From a bacterium (GTDB lineage: Bacteria; UBP6; UBA1177), in assembly GCA_017961325.1 (NCBI GenBank), contig JAGCXM010000005.1:17181-81180 (forward strand): a stretch of 64,000 nucleotides of DNA. The letters run 5' to 3'. Below are positions 49,391 to 57,529 of the stretch, piece by piece. Both the position numbers and the translations under genes were made by a program. The notes beneath the pieces are model-generated. The model saw nothing but the letters and a program-made list of their open reading frames with translations. It ran no database searches and had not been told where the DNA came from. Within the stretch, counting starts at the first letter, position 1, and every line of letters begins with the position of its first letter.

Positions 49391-50163
49391 TTGTCTCTCC
49401 TTTTCAAAAGATATGCAGACCATTCGTTTTCGTCGGTTTTTGCGACAAGTTCAAAGTCGCCGAGCCCCATCCTTTCCATGAAAACGGGCGATTCGCTCGT
49501 CAGAACGCCTGAAAGTATGAGCCATTTTGAAGTGAGGCGTTTGAGGTCGTCCGAAAGAAAGTAGAGGACAGAGGAAATTATGTTTGCAATTACGAGGTCG
49601 TATTTTCCCGTAAACTTGTAAAGCGGTTCGCCGCTCAGTTCGATGCCGGAAACATTGTTGAGTCCGATGTTTTCAGCGGCGTTTTCAAGTGCGTCGGGGT
49701 CATTGTCTATGGCAGTTGCCCTGATTCCGTTTTTAAGTTTCCCGGCCGCTATCGCAAGTATTCCCGAACCGGTGCCTACATCAAGTAATGTGCCGATTCC
49801 ATTATCTTTTTTAAGCAGCTCTTCGACGAATCCGAGGGCTAGTTTCGTTGTTTCGTGGTGACCTGTTCCGAAGCCGCGCGCAGGGTTTATGATGATGTCG
49901 CCTTCCTCCTTTTTCCACGGCGGAACGACGGTGAGGGAGCCGATTTTGACCGGAACGAAATACTCACGCCAGAGCTCCTTCCAGTCGCCGTCGGAAATCA
50001 CCGAAACATTGTATTCCTGCAGCTGATTTTTAACGCTTTCGGTCTTCTCGAAATAGAGAATTACTGCGTTTTCCTTTTCCTCGCTTCCCAAAAAACCGTC
50101 GATTCCGAGGAATTTGTCGGTCGGACAATCCTTCGGAAGAGCTATCTGATACCACTGATTCAT
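49387..50163 (-). CDS. prmA: ribosomal protein L11 methyltransferase-like (PrmA)
   Basis: PrmA trimethylates lysines of ribosomal protein L11 using S-adenosylmethionine. The start at 50163 follows GCGGAGG, giving 258 residues. The family features are visible: WKELWREYFVPVKIG, NPARGFGTGHHETTKLAL, LLDVGTGSGILAIAAGKL (SAM-binding motif I), AIDNDPDALENAAEN and a VIANIISSVL motif. Length is a little short of the usual 290 residues because the N-terminal domain is reduced. It may act on another target, so the symbol is tentative. It overlaps the gtrA-like gene by 4 bp. Confidence 0.82.
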   Translation of the reverse strand: MNQWYQIALPKDCPTDKFLGIDGFLGSEEKENAVILYFEKTESVKNQLQEYNVSVISDGDWKELWREYFVPVKIGSLTVVPPWKKEEGDIIINPARGFGTGHHETTKLALGFVEELLKKDNGIGTLLDVGTGSGILAIAAGKLKNGIRATAIDNDPDALENAAENIGLNNVSGIELSGEPLYKFTGKYDLVIANIISSVLYFLSDDLKRLTSKWLILSGVLTSESPVFMERMGLGDFELVAKTDENEWSAYLLKRRDK

Positions 50164-50188
50164 AATATCCTCCGCAAAAAAGCACAAA

Positions 50189-50216
50189 AGAATAGTCCCG
50201 GCAGAGAAAAATGCAA
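50189..50216 (-). promoter_or_regulatory. weak candidate promoter of the prmA operon
   Basis: On the minus strand TTGCAT (50216-50211), a 16-bp spacer and TATTCT (50194-50189) lie 25 bp before the prmA start. It is divergent from 50274-50301. Confidence 0.35.
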
Positions 50217-50273
50217 TGAAAAATTGAAAATCGGAAAAGTATCCGTTCTGCCGCGAAAAAATGGCCCCTTTAT

Positions 50274-50301
50274 TTGACTGTTAAAAATTTTTAAGTATAG
50301 A
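50274..50301 (+). promoter_or_regulatory. candidate promoter of the PEGA-protein operon
   Basis: TTGACT (50274-50279), a 16-bp spacer and TATAGA (50296-50301) lie 33 bp before the start at 50335. Confidence 0.5.
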
Positions 50302-50334
50302 AAATCAGTTTTTTTGATGTTTGCGGAGATTGAA

Positions 50335-51918
50335 ATGAGAGTTTTTATTGTTTATTCCGTGCTGATTGCTTTTTCGTTCCTTTCCTTAACTCCAGCAGGA
50401 GTATCGTTAGCCGAACTTCGTGCCGATGACGATTTGGATCTTGATGAACTGGATTTGAACGAGGATGAAGACGAAGAAGAAGACGAATCTTATAAAAAGA
50501 AAGCAAAAAGAAGCAGATCCTCGGAAGACGACGAGGAGGACGAGGAGGAATCTGCAAAAGACGAGGAAAAGGATTCGGAAGATGAAGAAGACGAGGAAGA
50601 AGATACTGCTTTTTCCAGAAAGTCGGCTAAATCGGAGGAAGCCGAGGAACCGGAGGAACCAGAGGATGATGCTTATATGCCGACAGGCAAAAAAATAGCC
50701 GCTTTCTATTTTTTCGAAGATTCCCATACGCTCAAAAGTGTTTCGCATGTTGCTGCTGAAACGGCAAAACAGCTCGAAGCGTCGGAAGATTACGATTATG
50801 TCGGAACTGAGGCTTTGCTGTTTTCCCTTTCATCCTCTTCCGACATGAAAAAGGCAAAAAGGGATTTCAATGAAGGTGTGGCGCTTTATAACGACGACAA
50901 TCCTGAAGACGCTGTCGATAAATTTAAGTCGGCACTTAAATACATCGAGAACAATATGGATAAGATTCCGGATATGAAGTTTTTGAGCGAAGTTATATTT
51001 TATCTCGGAGCAAGTTACAAGCTGAGTGACGAGGATAAAGAGGCTGAATCTTATTTTTCGGACTATATTTCGATAAATCCGGACGCAAAACCGGATGAAT
51101 CGAAGTTCTCGCGCGAAGTTGTTTCGGCGTTCAACAACGTTAAAAAAAATCATGGCAAGGCTTTCAAGGGTTCGATCAGGGTTTCAAGCAATCCTGACGG
51201 CGCGCTTGTTCTGATTGACGGAAAAATTGCAGGAATCACTCCAATTATCCTGCGCGGAATAAACAGCGGGAAACACTATTACCGTATTCATAAGAACGGT
51301 TATCGCGATGCAGCCGGAACCGTGGTCGTAAGCGGCGGCAGGACAGCTTCGATAAGCGAAACAGTTACGAAATATTCTCAGGCTGCCCCGATGTTCGAAG
51401 CCGAAAGAGAGATGAAATCTGAATTCGGGCAGGTTTCAATGCTGAGCAAATCAATTGAAATTGCTAAGGATTTGGAACTTGACAATATTCTTGTCATCAA
51501 TGCAAAGCTTGGTGCCGACGAAAGGCTTAACTATACAGGATACATGGTTGATGTGAGAAAGAGGGAATATAAAAAGTCTGAGGCGGTTTTTGATGTTCCG
51601 GAAAAGGGATCTGCTGCAAGGTCTGCTTCCTTAAAGGAATTCAACAAGGCTTTGATCGAAGATCCTTATGAATACAAATCTATTTCGGATGCTTTTGCCG
51701 CCGAGGTCAGTCTTCTTGTCTCCGACAGTGATAATGCCGATGCGGCGAAAGATAAAAAAAGAGGAAAGCCGGTTTACAAGGAGTGGTGGCTTTGGACCGT
51801 AGTCGGTGTTGTTGTTCTTGCCGGAGCCGGTGTCGGAACTTATTTTGCGCTGACTGCAGACAAAAGCGGCAGTGACGGCGGTGACGGGGCAACGTTAAAG
51901 ATCAATTTTAATAAGTAG
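50335..51918 (+). CDS. secreted acidic TPR/PEGA protein with C-terminal anchor
   Basis: The start at 50335 follows GGAG, giving 527 residues. A signal peptide (MRVFIVYSVLIAFSFLSLTPAG) precedes about 80 residues that are almost only Glu, Asp, Ser and Lys. A short TPR-like region follows (AVDKFKSALKYIENN, YLGASYKLSDEDKEAESYF), then a PEGA domain (SIRVSSNPDGALVLIDGKIAGITP). A late hydrophobic segment (WWLWTVVGVVVLAGAGVGTYFAL) could anchor it. This is a common Myxococcota layout for envelope scaffold proteins. Its operon includes two small proteins and an IMPase. Confidence 0.8.
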   Translation: MRVFIVYSVLIAFSFLSLTPAGVSLAELRADDDLDLDELDLNEDEDEEEDESYKKKAKRSRSSEDDEEDEEESAKDEEKDSEDEEDEEEDTAFSRKSAKSEEAEEPEEPEDDAYMPTGKKIAAFYFFEDSHTLKSVSHVAAETAKQLEASEDYDYVGTEALLFSLSSSSDMKKAKRDFNEGVALYNDDNPEDAVDKFKSALKYIENNMDKIPDMKFLSEVIFYLGASYKLSDEDKEAESYFSDYISINPDAKPDESKFSREVVSAFNNVKKNHGKAFKGSIRVSSNPDGALVLIDGKIAGITPIILRGINSGKHYYRIHKNGYRDAAGTVVVSGGRTASISETVTKYSQAAPMFEAEREMKSEFGQVSMLSKSIEIAKDLELDNILVINAKLGADERLNYTGYMVDVRKREYKKSEAVFDVPEKGSAARSASLKEFNKALIEDPYEYKSISDAFAAEVSLLVSDSDNADAAKDKKRGKPVYKEWWLWTVVGVVVLAGAGVGTYFALTADKSGSDGGDGATLKINFNK

Positions 51919-51927
51919 GGGGAAGAA

Positions 51928-52116
51928 ATGAGCGAAAAAAATGAAGCAAAACAGATCGAAATCGATACCAGAACACTCGAAAGAAAGCTCAAAAGCGGTG
52001 AAATTACTGAAGAAGAATACAAAAAATATCTCGACGGCCTTGAAGAATGCTCTGATTACGACACAATTGACGAAAACGCTCTCATCAAAGAAGCCGGCAT
52101 AAAAAGAAACTACTAG
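51928..52116 (+). CDS. small conserved protein, SHOCT-like motif
   Basis: The 62-residue protein follows AGGGGG and starts MSEKNEAKQIEID. The middle, LERKLKSGEITEEEYKKYLDGL, matches the pattern of short C-terminal (SHOCT-type) helices that mediate oligomer contacts. The C-terminus is DYDTIDENALIKEAGIKRNY. Function is unknown. It lies between the PEGA protein and a DUF1844 protein with 9- and 7-bp gaps, so it belongs to the same operon. Confidence 0.7.
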   Translation: MSEKNEAKQIEIDTRTLERKLKSGEITEEEYKKYLDGLEECSDYDTIDENALIKEAGIKRNY

Positions 52117-52123
52117 GTGAAAA

Positions 52124-52402
52124 ATGGATAAAGAAACGAATTCCGAACTTTCGTCAATAGTCAGTCCGTCGTTTGAAAGCCTTGTTTCATCTGTTTATTC
52201 GGCTGTTCTCCTGAATCTTGGCGAAATCAAAGTCAAAGGCGTCGGCGGAATGAACGAAAATATCGAAATTGCCAAGTTCAACATCGGACTTCTCAAAATG
52301 CTTGAAGAAAAAACGAAGGGAAACCTTACCGACGAGGAGAATTCCTATCTTCAGGGCGTAATTTTAAATTCTGTGGAAAAACTGCGTGAACATTCGCTCT
52401 GA
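52124..52402 (+). CDS. DUF1844 family protein
   Basis: The 92-residue protein has the DUF1844 pattern: SPSFESLVSSVYSAVLLNLGE, then AKFNIGLLKMLEEKTKGNLTDEE and a final YLQGVILNSVEKLREH. DUF1844 proteins are small helical proteins common in Deltaproteobacteria and Acidobacteria, without known function. The gene overlaps the IMPase gene by 17 bp. It is followed by that enzyme and by a lipoprotein gene. Confidence 0.85.
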   Translation: MDKETNSELSSIVSPSFESLVSSVYSAVLLNLGEIKVKGVGGMNENIEIAKFNIGLLKMLEEKTKGNLTDEENSYLQGVILNSVEKLREHSL

Positions 52403-53186
52403 CAGGCTTTCGCAAGTTATCGAAATAGCTGAAAAAGCCGGCATTATAGCAAAAAGGTTTTTTTGTTCCCACGAGCTTAAAAAATCGTTCAAATCTAAGT
52501 GTGATTTGGTTTCTGAAGCTGACCTGACTATCGAGAAAATGCTTATTGAATCGCTAAAAACTGTAGATGATATTGAGTTTTTAAGCGAAGAGTTCAATCC
52601 GGGGACCAGTCTTGCCGCACCCTGCTGGATAGTGGATCCGATTGACGGAACGACGAATTTCGTTGCCGGAATAGCCCCTTTTGCAATTTCAATCGCCCGT
52701 TACGACGGATGCGGCGTAGATCTGGCGGTCTGTTTTCTTCCCGTGACAAATGAAATGTTTTCAGCTGAAAAGGGCAGGGGGGCCTTTTTGAACGGTGAAA
52801 GAATTTCGGTAAACCGGGATGATGACCCGATAAACTGCGTCGGTGCAACTGGTTTTGCCGACATAACCCAGCACGGCGGCACAGGAACCTTGCCTGTTTT
52901 CTGCAGCATGGTCCAGAAAACCCGTGCAATGAGAAGACTGGGCTCCGCCGTGACCGATCTGGTCTATACTGCGTGCGGCAAATTTGCCTTTTTTTATGAA
53001 GCAGGCCTCTCTCCGTGGGATGTCGCTGCCGGCTCTTTGATTGTAAAGGAGGCCGGCGGAATCGTTACCGACTTTTCAGGCGGAAACGACTATATTCTGG
53101 GAAAAACGATCATAGCTTCAAATCCCGCAATGCATGATTTCGTAAAAACCGAAATAGCAGATTCGCTTCAGCGGACAAAAATATGA
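52386..53186 (+). CDS. inositol-monophosphatase family phosphatase
   Basis: The GTG at 52386 gives 266 residues, and no closer good start is visible. The metal-binding motifs are complete: LSEEF (Glu68-69), WIVDPIDGTTNFVAG (Asp84, Asp87) and WDVAAGSLIVKEAGG near the C-terminus. The family includes inositol-1-phosphatase, fructose-bisphosphatase and 3'(2'),5'-bisphosphate nucleotidase. The substrate is not obvious from the sequence. The gene is embedded in the PEGA-DUF1844-lipoprotein operon and overlaps both neighbours (17 bp and 4 bp). Confidence 0.9.
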   Translation: MNIRSDRLSQVIEIAEKAGIIAKRFFCSHELKKSFKSKCDLVSEADLTIEKMLIESLKTVDDIEFLSEEFNPGTSLAAPCWIVDPIDGTTNFVAGIAPFAISIARYDGCGVDLAVCFLPVTNEMFSAEKGRGAFLNGERISVNRDDDPINCVGATGFADITQHGGTGTLPVFCSMVQKTRAMRRLGSAVTDLVYTACGKFAFFYEAGLSPWDVAAGSLIVKEAGGIVTDFSGGNDYILGKTIIASNPAMHDFVKTEIADSLQRTKI

Positions 53187-54430
53187 GAAACGGTCTTTTC
53201 TTACTTTTAGTGCTGATTTTATTGGTGTTTTCCGCAGGATGCGAGGCTTCGCTTCCTGATCTGCCCGAAATGGAAGAATCGATGGATGTCGATATTTTTG
53301 AAATCGGAGACGAAGATGAAGTCAAAGATGCGGAGGCAAATCAGGATGAAGACGCCGTCGAAGATGAAGATTCGGCGGAACCTCAAATAAAGGCCTCTCA
53401 CGTTATTGTGGCTGAGGTCGGCGGATACGATGTGCCGATGAGCGGGAAAGTTTTTTATGCCGAGAACGAAAATCTTAATGATTTCAGGGAAGTTCCGGTA
53501 GAAAACGGTATGGGAAGTCCGACCGGCGCAGATCTCAACCTTGCAGTGTGGCAGGGTGGTTTCGTTTCTATCGGAAGGCATGATTCGTCGTCTCTTTATT
53601 TTTTCGGCAACGATTTTGAATTCAATAAGGAAATCAAAATAAAATCAGATATTTACATAAACATGCAGGATGTCGTATACAATTCCTTCAAGGATGAGTT
53701 CATAATTTCGGCGCTTAGTTCGAATAAACTGATTCTTTTGAAAAATGATTTTGTTAACGCCGATATTTCCGAGCTTGAACTCAGCAAGAATGAACTTGCA
53801 AGCCCTGCGAAAATGCGGATTATAGGCGGCAGACTTTTTGTCGCGCTGCAGAATCTGGATGAACGCAATTTGCCGGACAAAGGTGAAGTTGCTGTCGTAA
53901 ACCTTGAAGATTATTCGGTAAAACTGGTAAGTCTTCCTAAAAAGAATCCTACAGGAAAGATAGAGTACAATGCAGCTTTTGATACAAAACATATTTATTT
54001 CGTTGCGACCGGCGAATGGCAGAAACGGGACGGCGCACTTCTTCAAATGGATTTGGAAACATATGAAACGAAGGTGGTTTTGAGTGAATCCGAAGAAGAA
54101 AACAACATCCTTGACGGTGATTTCGTCGACGTGACGATAGCCGATAACGGCGAATTTTACATCATTTTTTCGAACAATTCGTCAAAATGGGAGAATAATC
54201 TGCTTAAATATCTTCCGGGTGACGGCATAGTTTCAAAAATCGACTCGAATATAAACGCTTTTGCTGCGAATCCGATAGATTTCAGTCCGATGACCGGAAG
54301 AATTTATTATTTTGTCGATATCGGATCTGATACGTATTTGAAATGTTTTGATACAAAAACTGCTGAATCTGAAACGGTTCTTCTGGATTCCGGACCTGCG
54401 GCTCTGCGGGTAAAACTTGAAATTGAGTGA
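53183..54430 (+). CDS. acidic lipoprotein with propeller-like repeats
   Basis: The 415-residue protein has a lipobox FSAGC (signal MRNGLFLLLVLILLVF) and then about 50 residues rich in Glu/Asp. The rest consists of repeating strand-type motifs (LNLAVWQGGFVSIGRHD, SLYFFGNDFEFNK, IADNGEFYIIF), which could form a beta-propeller. No catalytic motifs are visible and I recognise no family. It overlaps the IMPase gene by 4 bp. A protein-binding or sensor role on the cell surface is a guess from fold alone. Confidence 0.7.
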   Translation: MRNGLFLLLVLILLVFSAGCEASLPDLPEMEESMDVDIFEIGDEDEVKDAEANQDEDAVEDEDSAEPQIKASHVIVAEVGGYDVPMSGKVFYAENENLNDFREVPVENGMGSPTGADLNLAVWQGGFVSIGRHDSSSLYFFGNDFEFNKEIKIKSDIYINMQDVVYNSFKDEFIISALSSNKLILLKNDFVNADISELELSKNELASPAKMRIIGGRLFVALQNLDERNLPDKGEVAVVNLEDYSVKLVSLPKKNPTGKIEYNAAFDTKHIYFVATGEWQKRDGALLQMDLETYETKVVLSESEEENNILDGDFVDVTIADNGEFYIIFSNNSSKWENNLLKYLPGDGIVSKIDSNINAFAANPIDFSPMTGRIYYFVDIGSDTYLKCFDTKTAESETVLLDSGPAALRVKLEIE

Positions 54431-54562
54431 AAAGTTTTACATCAATTTAATAAAATTTGACATTTTTATATTATTTTAATACCTTTCACGCCAAGTTCAT
54501 TCGGCGGTTGTTCGAATGTTTATATATATTTTTCCCGGAGGAGCCGTAAGGTTTTTATATAA

Positions 54563-55120
54563 TTGGAAAAATCTGATTTGCGCAGAAATGTTCTGTCACT
54601 CAGGAAAAAGCTGGGTGCTGCAGAACTTGAAATATCAAGTAAAAAAATCGTGAACAGCTTGATTTCATTGGATGTTTTCAAGAGATCAAACGTCGTTGCA
54701 CTCTATGTTCCGATAAAAAACGAAGTCGATCTTATGAGCCTTTTCCCGGAAAAAGGAAAGCGTTTCGTTTTTCCGCGGGTCGAAAACGGAACGAAAAAGC
54801 TCTCTTTTTACGAAGCTTCATCTTCAGACGACTTTGAAAAAGGAAGTTTCAACATTCCTGAACCTAAAACGACTCTCAACAAGGTTGACGTTGAAAATAT
54901 TGATCTTTTTCTTGTTCCCGGTGTCGCTTTTTCGGAAAAATGCGAAAGAATCGGTTACGGCGGCGGTTTTTACGACGCCACGCTTAAATATAAAAGCAAA
55001 AATGCACGGACTCTTGGTGTCGCTTTTGATTTTCAGATCGTGGATTCTGGCTTTTCGGAGCCTTTTGACGAACGGCTTGACGCAGTTGCGACGGATGAGA
55101 GGATTATTATAAACAGTTAA
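54563..55120 (+). CDS. 5-formyltetrahydrofolate cyclo-ligase
   Basis: This enzyme converts 5-formyl-THF to methenyl-THF with ATP, recycling a storage folate. The start is TTG at 54563, and only weakly spaced purine runs precede it. The 185-residue product begins SDLRRNVLSLRKKLG and has VALYVPIKNEVD, VPGVAFSEKCERIGYGGGFYDATL (the GYGGGYYD ATP-binding motif) and ATDERI. The length fits the family. It lies 14 bp before rny. An AT-rich 132-bp gap precedes it, with a TTGACA but no good -10 box. Confidence 0.93.
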   Translation: MEKSDLRRNVLSLRKKLGAAELEISSKKIVNSLISLDVFKRSNVVALYVPIKNEVDLMSLFPEKGKRFVFPRVENGTKKLSFYEASSSDDFEKGSFNIPEPKTTLNKVDVENIDLFLVPGVAFSEKCERIGYGGGFYDATLKYKSKNARTLGVAFDFQIVDSGFSEPFDERLDAVATDERIIINS

Positions 55121-55134
55121 ACAAGGAGAACAAA

Positions 55135-56688
55135 ATGCTTAATTCAATAATTTTTCTTATTATTGGAATTTTGCTCGGTGCCGCACTTTGGGCGATGTCA
55201 AGATCGCTAGTTTTCAAAGAGAAAATGGAAAAAGCCCAGAAAGAACTCAGCAACGCGAAAGATGATGCCGCAAAGGTTGTGAAGGAAGCGGAAATCAAAG
55301 CTCAGGAGATCATTCTCGAAGGCAAAAAAGAGACTGAAAATTCAAAGAACGAACTTCTGAAGGAGTTCAAGGAACGCGAAAAAAGGCTCAACAAGCGCGA
55401 AGAACAGCTTACACAGCGCGACGAACTCAACATCGTCAAGGAGAAGGAACTGAAAGCTATCGAGAAAAAGCAGAAGGATGACGAGATTTTCCTCGACAAC
55501 CAGCGCGTCCAGCTTGACGAAAAACTTGCCGAAGCCAACAGCGAGCTTGAAAGAATCGCAGGAATGACTCAGGAAGAGGCGAAGGAAGTACTGATTCAGA
55601 AAATCGAAGACGAAGCGAAACACGATGCCGCGAAAAAGATCAAAGCCATTGAAGACGCGATGGTCGAAGACGCCGAAAAGAAGAGCAAGGAGATTCTTTC
55701 GACCGCCATCCAGCGCTATGCAGGCGAATATGTCGTTGAAAATACCGTCACGACAGTCAGCCTTCCGAATGACGAGATGAAAGGCAGAATCATCGGCCGC
55801 GAAGGAAGAAACATCCGCGCCATTGAGTCGATTACCGGCGTTGATCTCATCATTGACGATACTCCCGAAGCAGTCGTAATCAGCAATTTCAACCCGATAA
55901 GAAGGCAGATTGCCTCTCTTACGCTTCAGAAACTCATCGCCGACGGCAGAATCCATCCCGGCAGAATCGAAGAAGTTTTCGATGCCTGCACGAAAGAGGT
56001 CTGGAAAGCGATCAAAGAGGCCGGCGATCAGGCTGTTTTCGACCTCGGAATCCACAAACTCCATCCCGAACTCGTTCTTCTTGTCGGTCGTCTGAGATAC
56101 AGAACAAGCTACGGTCAGAACGTCTGGAAACACTCCGTTGAGGCAGCTTTCCTTGCAGGTGAGATCGCGGCTGAGCTCGGTTGCAGCGCAAACAGCATCA
56201 AAAACGCGAAACGTGCCGGACTTCTTCACGATATAGGCAAGGCTGTTGACCACGAAATCGAGGGAAGCCATGCTTCAATAGGCGCGAAACTTGCAGAAAA
56301 ATACGGCGAGCAGCACAGAATCGTCGCTGCGATCGCGGCTCACCACGGCGAAGTCAAGCCCGAAACAGTTCTCGACTTCATCGTTTCAGCGGCCGACGCC
56401 CTGAGCGGCGCAAGGCCCGGCGCAAGAAGAGAAATGGCCGAGGCTTACGTCCAGAGACTTACCGACCTTGAAAATATTGCGAACTCCTTCAACGGCGTTG
56501 ACAAATCGTTCGCGATCCAGGCAGGAAGAGAACTCCGCGTCATGGTTGACACCGCGAAAGTCAACGATGAAGACGCTTACACGCTGGCAAACGACATCGC
56601 GAAGAAAATCGAAACCGACCTTTCATATCCGGGTCAGATAAAAGTCATCGTTATCAGAGAAACAAGAGTTATAGCTACCGCGCAGTAA
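55135..56688 (+). CDS. rny: ribonuclease Y
   Basis: RNase Y is a membrane-tethered endonuclease that starts mRNA decay. The 517-residue protein starts with a transmembrane helix (IIFLIIGILLGAALWAM) after AAGGAG. A long coiled coil (about residues 30-200), a KH domain (MKGRIIGREGRNIRAIE) and an HD domain with HDIGKAVDHEIEGSH follow. Length is standard for the family. It lies 14 bp after the folate gene and 1 bp before ymdB, which is the usual arrangement in many bacteria. No RNase E gene is in the window. Confidence 0.97.
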   Translation: MLNSIIFLIIGILLGAALWAMSRSLVFKEKMEKAQKELSNAKDDAAKVVKEAEIKAQEIILEGKKETENSKNELLKEFKEREKRLNKREEQLTQRDELNIVKEKELKAIEKKQKDDEIFLDNQRVQLDEKLAEANSELERIAGMTQEEAKEVLIQKIEDEAKHDAAKKIKAIEDAMVEDAEKKSKEILSTAIQRYAGEYVVENTVTTVSLPNDEMKGRIIGREGRNIRAIESITGVDLIIDDTPEAVVISNFNPIRRQIASLTLQKLIADGRIHPGRIEEVFDACTKEVWKAIKEAGDQAVFDLGIHKLHPELVLLVGRLRYRTSYGQNVWKHSVEAAFLAGEIAAELGCSANSIKNAKRAGLLHDIGKAVDHEIEGSHASIGAKLAEKYGEQHRIVAAIAAHHGEVKPETVLDFIVSAADALSGARPGARREMAEAYVQRLTDLENIANSFNGVDKSFAIQAGRELRVMVDTAKVNDEDAYTLANDIAKKIETDLSYPGQIKVIVIRETRVIATAQ

Positions 56689-56689
56689 A

Positions 56690-57475
56690 ATGACTTTCAG
56701 AATCCTCGCTTTAGGCGACATCGTCGGCAGACACGCAAGGAATTTCGTTAAAGAGCAGCTTCCTAAAATTATTGAAGAAAATTCAGTGGATTTCGTCATT
56801 GCAAACGGCGAAAACACCTCCGGCGGAATGGGACTTCTTGAAAAGCATGCGACTCTTCTGCATTCTTGCGGAGTAGACGTCATCACTTCGGGAAACCACA
56901 TCTGGAACAGAAACGAGATCTATTCATTCATCGACAGAATGCCTTACGTTCTGCGCCCGGCAAACTATCCTGACGATCTTCCGGGAAAAGGTTCAGTCGT
57001 CGTAACACACGAAAAAACGGGGATGAAAGTCGGCGTTCTCAATCTTTTGGGAACGGTTTTCATGCCGCCGATAGACTCTCCTTTCAAAAAAGCGCTGACC
57101 GAAATCGAAAAACTGCGTTCGGACGGTGCAGACATAATAGTTCTCGACTTTCACGCCGAAGCAACTGCCGAAAAAGAGGCTTTCGGTTTCTATCTTTCCG
57201 ATAAAATCGAACTTTTCTTCGGTACCCACACCCACGTCCAGACTTCCGACGAGAAAATAATCAGCGAAAAAATGGGCTACATCACCGATCTCGGCCGCTG
57301 CGGTTCATTCTTCTCAGTCATCGGTTTCAACGAAAAAGAGAGCATCACAGGCTATCTCTCGAACATCCCTCAGCATTTCGTTCCGGCGAAAAACGATATC
57401 AGAATCGAAGGGATCGTTGCCGATTTCGAACTGAATCCGAGCCGCTGCGTCGGCATAAAAAGGATAAGAGTCTGA
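56690..57475 (+). CDS. ymdB: YmdB-like metallophosphoesterase
   Basis: The 261-residue protein matches the YmdB/TIGR00282 family, cyclic nucleotide phosphodiesterases that act with RNase Y. Metal ligands are visible in ALGDIVGRHA, IANGENTSGGMG, SGNHIW, DFHAEAT and GTHTHVQTSD. The neighbouring rny gene and the 1-bp gap support a shared role in RNA or cyclic-nucleotide turnover. In Bacillus, YmdB affects biofilm and sporulation decisions. The stop lies 54 bp before that of the convergent carboxypeptidase gene. Confidence 0.94.
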   Translation: MTFRILALGDIVGRHARNFVKEQLPKIIEENSVDFVIANGENTSGGMGLLEKHATLLHSCGVDVITSGNHIWNRNEIYSFIDRMPYVLRPANYPDDLPGKGSVVVTHEKTGMKVGVLNLLGTVFMPPIDSPFKKALTEIEKLRSDGADIIVLDFHAEATAEKEAFGFYLSDKIELFFGTHTHVQTSDEKIISEKMGYITDLGRCGSFFSVIGFNEKESITGYLSNIPQHFVPAKNDIRIEGIVADFELNPSRCVGIKRIRV

Positions 57476-57505
57476 ATTTATTGCCTTAATTGGGTAACAG
57501 GAATA

Positions 57506-57522
57506 CGGCGCATTCCGCGCCG
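57506..57522. terminator. hairpin between convergent genes, possible terminator
   Basis: CGGCGC (57506-57511) pairs perfectly with GCGCCG (57517-57522) across ATTCC. It lies between the stop codons of ymdB and the convergent S10 gene, where a bidirectional terminator is expected. No clear T-run follows on either side, so the call is weak. Confidence 0.35.
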
Positions 57523-57529
57523 ACTTATT

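Noticed and set aside
54431..54562. 6S RNA or THF riboswitch before the folate gene
   Set aside because: 6S RNA often precedes this gene in other bacteria, but the gap is only 132 bp and lacks the long closing stem. No THF-riboswitch core is visible. A TTGACA at 54457 has no matching -10 box at normal spacing.
55342..56271. 309-codon open frame on the minus strand
   Set aside because: It is antisense to rny, which has complete family motifs.
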